This document shows positions 7,492 through 9,591 of a stretch of 9,591 nt of DNA, piece after piece. Source of the DNA: Streptomyces sp. WM4235 (GTDB lineage Bacteria > Actinomycetota > Actinomycetes > Streptomycetales > Streptomycetaceae). Position 1 is the first letter of the stretch. Each line of letters opens with the position of its first letter. A model generated the notes under the pieces. It was not told where the DNA came from. It did not search any database and saw only the letters and a program-made list of their open reading frames with translations. The DNA is taken from positions 1 to 9,591 of the forward strand of contig NZ_LGDE01000044.1 of assembly GCF_001279725.1 (NCBI RefSeq). The letters are read 5' to 3'. The position numbers and the translations under genes are program-made.

Positions 7492-7800
7492 CTAGACGGC
7501 CATTCCGTAGACGATCGTGAAGAGGGTGCCCAGGGATCCGATGATGAAGACGCCCGTGAGGCCGGCCACGATCAGGCCCTTGCCCTGTTCCGCGCTGAAG
7601 GTGTCGCGCAGTGCGGTCGCTCCGATGCGCTGCTTGGCGGCGCCCCAGATGGCGATGCCGAGGCAGAGGAGGATCGCGATGGCCATGACCACTTCGATCA
7701 TGACCTTCGCTTCGTTGCCGAGACTGCCGAACGGCCCCCAGTTCGGGGCGATTCCGCCGATGATGGTGGTGATGTCGCCCTTTTCGGCTGCCAGGATCAT
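7492..7800 (-). CDS. Small two-helix membrane protein, pilin (VirB2/TrbC)-like, first gene of the operon
   Basis: 102 residues with two hydrophobic helices (about 33-53 and 75-98) joined by a short basic loop (KQRIGATALRDTFSAEQGKG). The amphipathic N-terminus is Gly-rich. Size and two-helix hairpin resemble mature VirB2/TrbC-like pilin subunits, which polymerise into the T4SS pilus or channel lining, but there is no long cleavable leader, so it may stay in the inner membrane. I chose ATG 7800: GGTGAG (7810-7805) lies four bases upstream. A longer frame to 7863 would add 21 residues with no hydrophobic or conserved character. It sits at the head of the six-gene minus-strand operon, so the operon promoter should lie within 7801-8181. 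The pilin role is inferred; it could instead be a small channel-accessory protein. Confidence 0.82.
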   Translation of the reverse strand: MILAAEKGDITTIIGGIAPNWGPFGSLGNEAKVMIEVVMAIAILLCLGIAIWGAAKQRIGATALRDTFSAEQGKGLIVAGLTGVFIIGSLGTLFTIVYGMAV

Positions 7801-7882
7801 GTAACTCACCGCCCCTGTATGGGTAGTTCCGGTAGCCCGTGCCCGACGGCATGGGTCACGCACTATCTTCGCTGATGAAACC

Positions 7883-7905
7883 GCCGCCGTCGCCGACTTG
7901 GCGGC
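7883..7905 (-). other. Possible hairpin in the operon leader
   Basis: On the + strand, GCCGCC (7883-7888) and GTC (7889-7891) can pair with GAC (7895-7897) and GGCGGC (7900-7905), leaving a three-base loop and a two-base bulge. If the operon is transcribed from upstream of this point, the structure would lie in its 5' leader about 80-105 bases before the first ATG. In the + direction it is followed by TCTCTTT, which could also act as a weak terminator. Function unproven. Confidence 0.3.
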
Positions 7906-7948
7906 TCTCTTTACCCGAGCTCGCGGTCTGTGCCCCGCCGGAACGCTC

Positions 7949-7970
7949 TGACCAGGTCACTCTGTGTATC
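7949..7970. promoter_or_regulatory. Candidate operator: BldD-like box overlapping a TGACC-A-GGTCA dyad
   Basis: Bases 7957-7969 read TCACTCTGTGTAT. Against the BldD consensus as I recall it, TNACNC(A/T)GNGTNA, eight of nine specified positions match and only the final A differs. The adjoining perfect dyad TGACC-A-GGTCA (7949-7959) shares three bases with it. The site lies about 155-170 bases upstream of the first operon ATG and about 210 upstream of the collagen-like gene, where it could affect either. A near match of this quality may occur by chance in a window this size; the intergenic location is what makes it notable. Confidence 0.4.
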
Positions 7971-8084
7971 ACGGGGGTTGACGCCGGGCAATGATTGCCG
8001 TCTCGCCGTGCCGGCGACAGGCCTTCGGGTCGGGTGAGGGGCGGCCGTTCGGCTCAACGGGGCGGCGTGTCGTTGGTCCGTACC

Positions 8085-8126
8085 GCTGACACATGTCCGA
8101 CATTCCGTCAGTCGTTCCATGTGCAC
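8085..8126. promoter_or_regulatory. Dyad-rich stretch upstream of the collagen-like gene
   Basis: Three symmetric elements are nested here: CACATG (8090-8095) with CATGTG (8118-8123), TGTC-C-GACA (8094-8102), and CTGAC with GTCAG around it. The stretch lies 55-97 bases before ATG 8182, where regulators often bind. I do not recognise the protein that would bind it. Confidence 0.25.
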
Positions 8127-8181
8127 GCCGGGTTGCGCGGGATGCTCCACCCCGTTCGGTTGGACGACGCAAGGAGCAGGG

Positions 8182-8814
8182 ATGGGTTCCGCAGTGAAGT
8201 CGGGAGTGAAGTCGGGTCGGCGCGTGTGGCTGGCCGGCGGTGTCGCAGTGCCGCTGGTGTTCGCGCTGTCGGGGGTTTCGGCTCCGGCGATGGCCGCCGC
8301 GCACGGGTCGACCGCCGTGGTGGGGGCGCCCACGGGCGGTGAGGGTTGCTCGAAGTCGAAGGCCAGGGTGCTGAAGTCCGCCGCCTCCGGGCCGTCGAGC
8401 GGCTGTACGGGGCCGCGGGGGCCGAAGGGGCCGAAGGGTGACCGTGGTCCGAAGGGGGATCGGGGTCCCAGGGGTGACCGGGGTCCGGCTCAGCCCTGCG
8501 TGGGCGTCGACACGGCCCAGGGGCGGTTCGGCCTGGAGTTCAGCGCCGTGGTGAGCCGGGGCAAGGCGTTCCTGGGGCGTCGGACGACGAGTACGGTCCT
8601 TGAGAACGGGCCGTACGTCTGGAAGGACCTCTCCACCAGCGCGAACCCGGGCTTCCCGCGCAACGCGTGCGGCGTGTCGCTGAACATCCTGGAAGTGACC
8701 GCGCAGGTCAAGGTGCTGACCACCGACGGGAACGTGTTCGAGAACTCCTGCACCTTCGTGGCGAGCGGTGTGCTCACCTGCCCGACCGGTTGGACGCCGC
8801 TCATCAGGCCCTGA
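8182..8814 (+). CDS. Secreted collagen-like (Gly-X-Y repeat) protein
   Basis: 210 residues. A basic N-terminus (KSGRR), hydrophobic core and APAMAAA form a Sec-type signal peptide ending near residue 39. A short linker with Cys56 leads into ten uninterrupted Gly-X-Y triplets (74-103) containing KGD at 85-87 and 91-93 and RGD at 97-99. Collagen triplets of the KGD type can stabilise triple helices through inter-chain salt bridges, which would suit a protein lacking hydroxyproline. The C-terminal part (about 106-210) is a small unrecognised domain; six cysteines remain after the signal (56, 75, 106, 163, 190, 200), so up to three disulfides are possible. No LPXTG or membrane anchor follows, so it is probably released or held by non-covalent contacts. 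AAGGAG (8171-8176) five bases before ATG 8182 supports the start. Function unknown; possibly a trimeric extracellular or spore-surface protein. Confidence 0.9.
   Translation: MGSAVKSGVKSGRRVWLAGGVAVPLVFALSGVSAPAMAAAHGSTAVVGAPTGGEGCSKSKARVLKSAASGPSSGCTGPRGPKGPKGDRGPKGDRGPRGDRGPAQPCVGVDTAQGRFGLEFSAVVSRGKAFLGRRTTSTVLENGPYVWKDLSTSANPGFPRNACGVSLNILEVTAQVKVLTTDGNVFENSCTFVASGVLTCPTGWTPLIRP
8401..8490 (+). repeat. Collagen-like coding repeat (ten Gly-X-Y triplets)
   Basis: The DNA encodes ten consecutive Gly-X-Y triplets. The last 54 bases form three imperfect copies of an 18-base unit (8437-8454, 8455-8472, 8473-8490) following the pattern GGTGACCGTGGTCCGAAG. The unit encodes G-D-R-G-P-(K/R/A). Such arrays change copy number by slippage, so length variation between strains is expected. 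Confidence 0.9.
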
Positions 8815-8903
8815 CCGGGGGACGCCCGTCGTCGGTGTCGCGGTGCGGGGCACGAGCCGGATCGCGGCGCCGGCGCGGGTGGCGTGGTGGAGGACCGGCC
8901 TCG

Positions 8904-8926
8904 TTGTCAGTGGGGTGCGTCAGGCT
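8904..8926 (+). promoter_or_regulatory. Candidate PafBC (RecA-NDp) DNA-damage promoter of the YunG-hydrolase gene
   Basis: TTGTCAGTG (8904-8912) is followed by eight bases and CAGGCT (8921-8926). The RecA-NDp consensus, as I recall it for mycobacterial and other actinobacterial LexA-independent damage genes, is TTGTCRGTG-N8-TANNNT. The first element is an exact match and the spacing is exact; the -10 differs only by C for the first T. ATG 8933 begins six bases after the -10, so the transcript would be leaderless, consistent with the absence of a Shine-Dalgarno. Confidence 0.65.
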
Positions 8927-8932
8927 GGTGAC

Positions 8933-9591
8933 ATGACGACGCCCTGGACTCTCGCGGACCTTGAGGCGGCCATCCGCTCGGGATGGTCGGCCGAGACCTG
9001 CTCGCCCGACGATGTGGAGCGGGCGCCCTGGACGGCCGAGAATCCGGCCTGGGGCCACTGTGACATCACGGCTCTGCTCGTCCAGGATCTGGTGGGCGGG
9101 GAGTTGATGGTGGGTGAGGTCTGGTCGGAGGGGCGGCAGCAGGGGTTCCACTGTTGGAACGTGCTGCCCGGGGGGATGAGCGTGGATCTGACGCGGGAGC
9201 AGTTCCGGCTCGGGCAGACGGTGACGCGGGGGCGGCTGATGGGGAAGCGGCCGGGCGGGCGGTTGCCGAGGCGCTGGGAGGAGTACCGGCTGCTGCGGCG
9301 ACGGGTGATCGACAGACTGGGGCCGCTGCCGGGAGTGGTGCGGGCGGCGGACGGGCGCGGGCTCGCGTACACGGATTTCGGCGGCGCGGGGGCGCCGCTG
9401 CTCGTGCTGTACGGGCCCCGGGGCGGGGGGCCGCAGGACGGGTGGTCCTTCGAGTCGCCGGCGCGGGACGCGGGGCCGGGGTGGCATGTCATCGCGCTCG
9501 ATCTGGCGGGGTACGGGGCGGTGGATGTGGTCGAGGGGGAGGCGCGCGACGGGTACGTGAGGGACGCGGCCGGCGTGTTGGAGGGGCTGGG
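8933..9591 (+). CDS. YunG-like domain fused to an alpha/beta-hydrolase domain (partial, runs off the window)
   Basis: 219 complete residues are visible and the frame is still open at the edge. Residues 1-130 resemble the YunG family, of unknown function: ETCSPDD (21-27), ENPAWGHCDITALLVQD (36-52), GFHCWN (71-76) and SVDLTREQF (83-91). The conserved-looking Cys43, His73 and Asp85 would suit a papain-like triad, but that is my inference. After a basic linker, residues 136 onward look like the start of an alpha/beta hydrolase: a strand-turn AADGRGLAYTDFG, LLVLYGPRGGG as an oxyanion-type loop, and HVIALDLAGYGAVD. The nucleophile elbow would lie beyond the window. ATG 8933 is favoured because it directly follows a PafBC-like promoter; no Shine-Dalgarno is present. 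The transcription unit is separate from the collagen-like gene 118 bases upstream. Confidence 0.82.
   Translation, partial: MTTPWTLADLEAAIRSGWSAETCSPDDVERAPWTAENPAWGHCDITALLVQDLVGGELMVGEVWSEGRQQGFHCWNVLPGGMSVDLTREQFRLGQTVTRGRLMGKRPGGRLPRRWEEYRLLRRRVIDRLGPLPGVVRAADGRGLAYTDFGGAGAPLLVLYGPRGGGPQDGWSFESPARDAGPGWHVIALDLAGYGAVDVVEGEARDGYVRDAAGVLEGL

Larger units (their letters stand above)
7801..8181 (+). other. Divergent intergenic region between the T4SS-like operon and the collagen-like gene
   Basis: 381 bases with no supported gene. It must hold the operon promoter (minus strand) and the collagen-like gene promoter (plus strand). I could not assign -35/-10 pairs with confidence: TTGACG at 7978-7983 has no good -10 partner. 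It contains a BldD-like box (7956-7970), a TGACC-A-GGTCA dyad (7949-7959), a GC-rich hairpin (7883-7905) and a dyad-rich stretch (8085-8126), listed separately. Open frames here lack ribosome sites and protein-like composition. Confidence 0.7.

Noticed and set aside
1..7800. Integration of a mobile element beside the rRNA operon
   Set aside because: No tRNA, integrase, transposase or att-like direct repeat is visible, and base composition and codon use are uniform across the window.
7801..7863. Longer version of the pilin-like protein starting at 7863
   Set aside because: The extra 21 residues look random and the GGTGAG site points to ATG 7800.
7978..7983. TTGACG as a -35 element for the collagen-like gene
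   Set aside because: No acceptable -10 lies 16-19 bases downstream, and it is about 200 bases from the start codon.
8470..8478. RGD in the collagen-like protein as an integrin-type cell-binding motif
   Set aside because: It arises naturally from the Gly-X-Y register next to the KGD triplets; nothing else suggests host-cell binding.
8401..8490. Tandem repeat considered as a CRISPR or other non-coding array
   Set aside because: The repeat has a three-base coding register encoding Gly-X-Y, with no spacers.
8815..8903. Terminator after the collagen-like gene
   Set aside because: GC-rich short palindromes occur, but I found no extended stem followed by a T run.

Overview
The window looks like the chromosome of a Streptomyces species or close relative. 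It is very GC-rich, codon third positions are almost all G or C, the first 36 bases match the 3' end of a Streptomyces-type 5S rRNA, and the gene families are typical of that group. I noticed no in-frame TTA codon in any gene, so nothing here looks directly dependent on the bldA tRNA.

Layout. (1) 1-80: 3' end of a 5S rRNA on the + strand, then a strong intrinsic terminator closing an rRNA operon. (2) 161-730 (+): a GNAT-family acetyltransferase. (3) 7800 down to 727 (-): six tightly packed genes that read as a chromosomal type IV secretion (T4SS)-like machine. In transcription order they are a small two-helix pilin-like membrane protein, a single-pass protein with a VirB8/TcpC-like extracellular domain, a polytopic VirB6/TrbL-like channel protein, an SCO6880-type protein (VirB3-like helices plus the non-catalytic half of VirB4), a VirB4-type ATPase, and a VirD4/TraG-like protein that lacks a P-loop. 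Spacing is overlapping or near zero from the second gene onward. From memory, the six-gene organisation corresponds to the S. coelicolor cmdABCDEF operon (SCO4126-SCO4131), reported to affect sporulation, chromosome segregation and actinorhodin production. I could not verify this, and I do not assign individual cmd letters. (4) 7801-8181: a 381-base divergent intergenic region with a near-consensus BldD-like box and several dyads. (5) 8182-8814 (+): a secreted collagen-like protein with ten Gly-X-Y triplets. (6) 8933 to the window end (+): a YunG-like domain fused in frame to the start of an alpha/beta-hydrolase domain, preceded by a promoter resembling the PafBC (RecA-NDp) DNA-damage motif.

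How the genes work together. The six minus-strand genes supply a nearly complete inner-membrane T4SS core: channel, VirB8-like scaffold, pilin-like subunit and one clear ATPase split over two polypeptides. No relaxase, peptidoglycan hydrolase, integrase or replication gene is visible. This fits a domesticated, chromosomally fixed secretion or segregation apparatus better than a mobile element, although the ends lie close to the window edges. The flanking acetyltransferase, collagen-like protein and YunG-hydrolase have no evident link to the operon.
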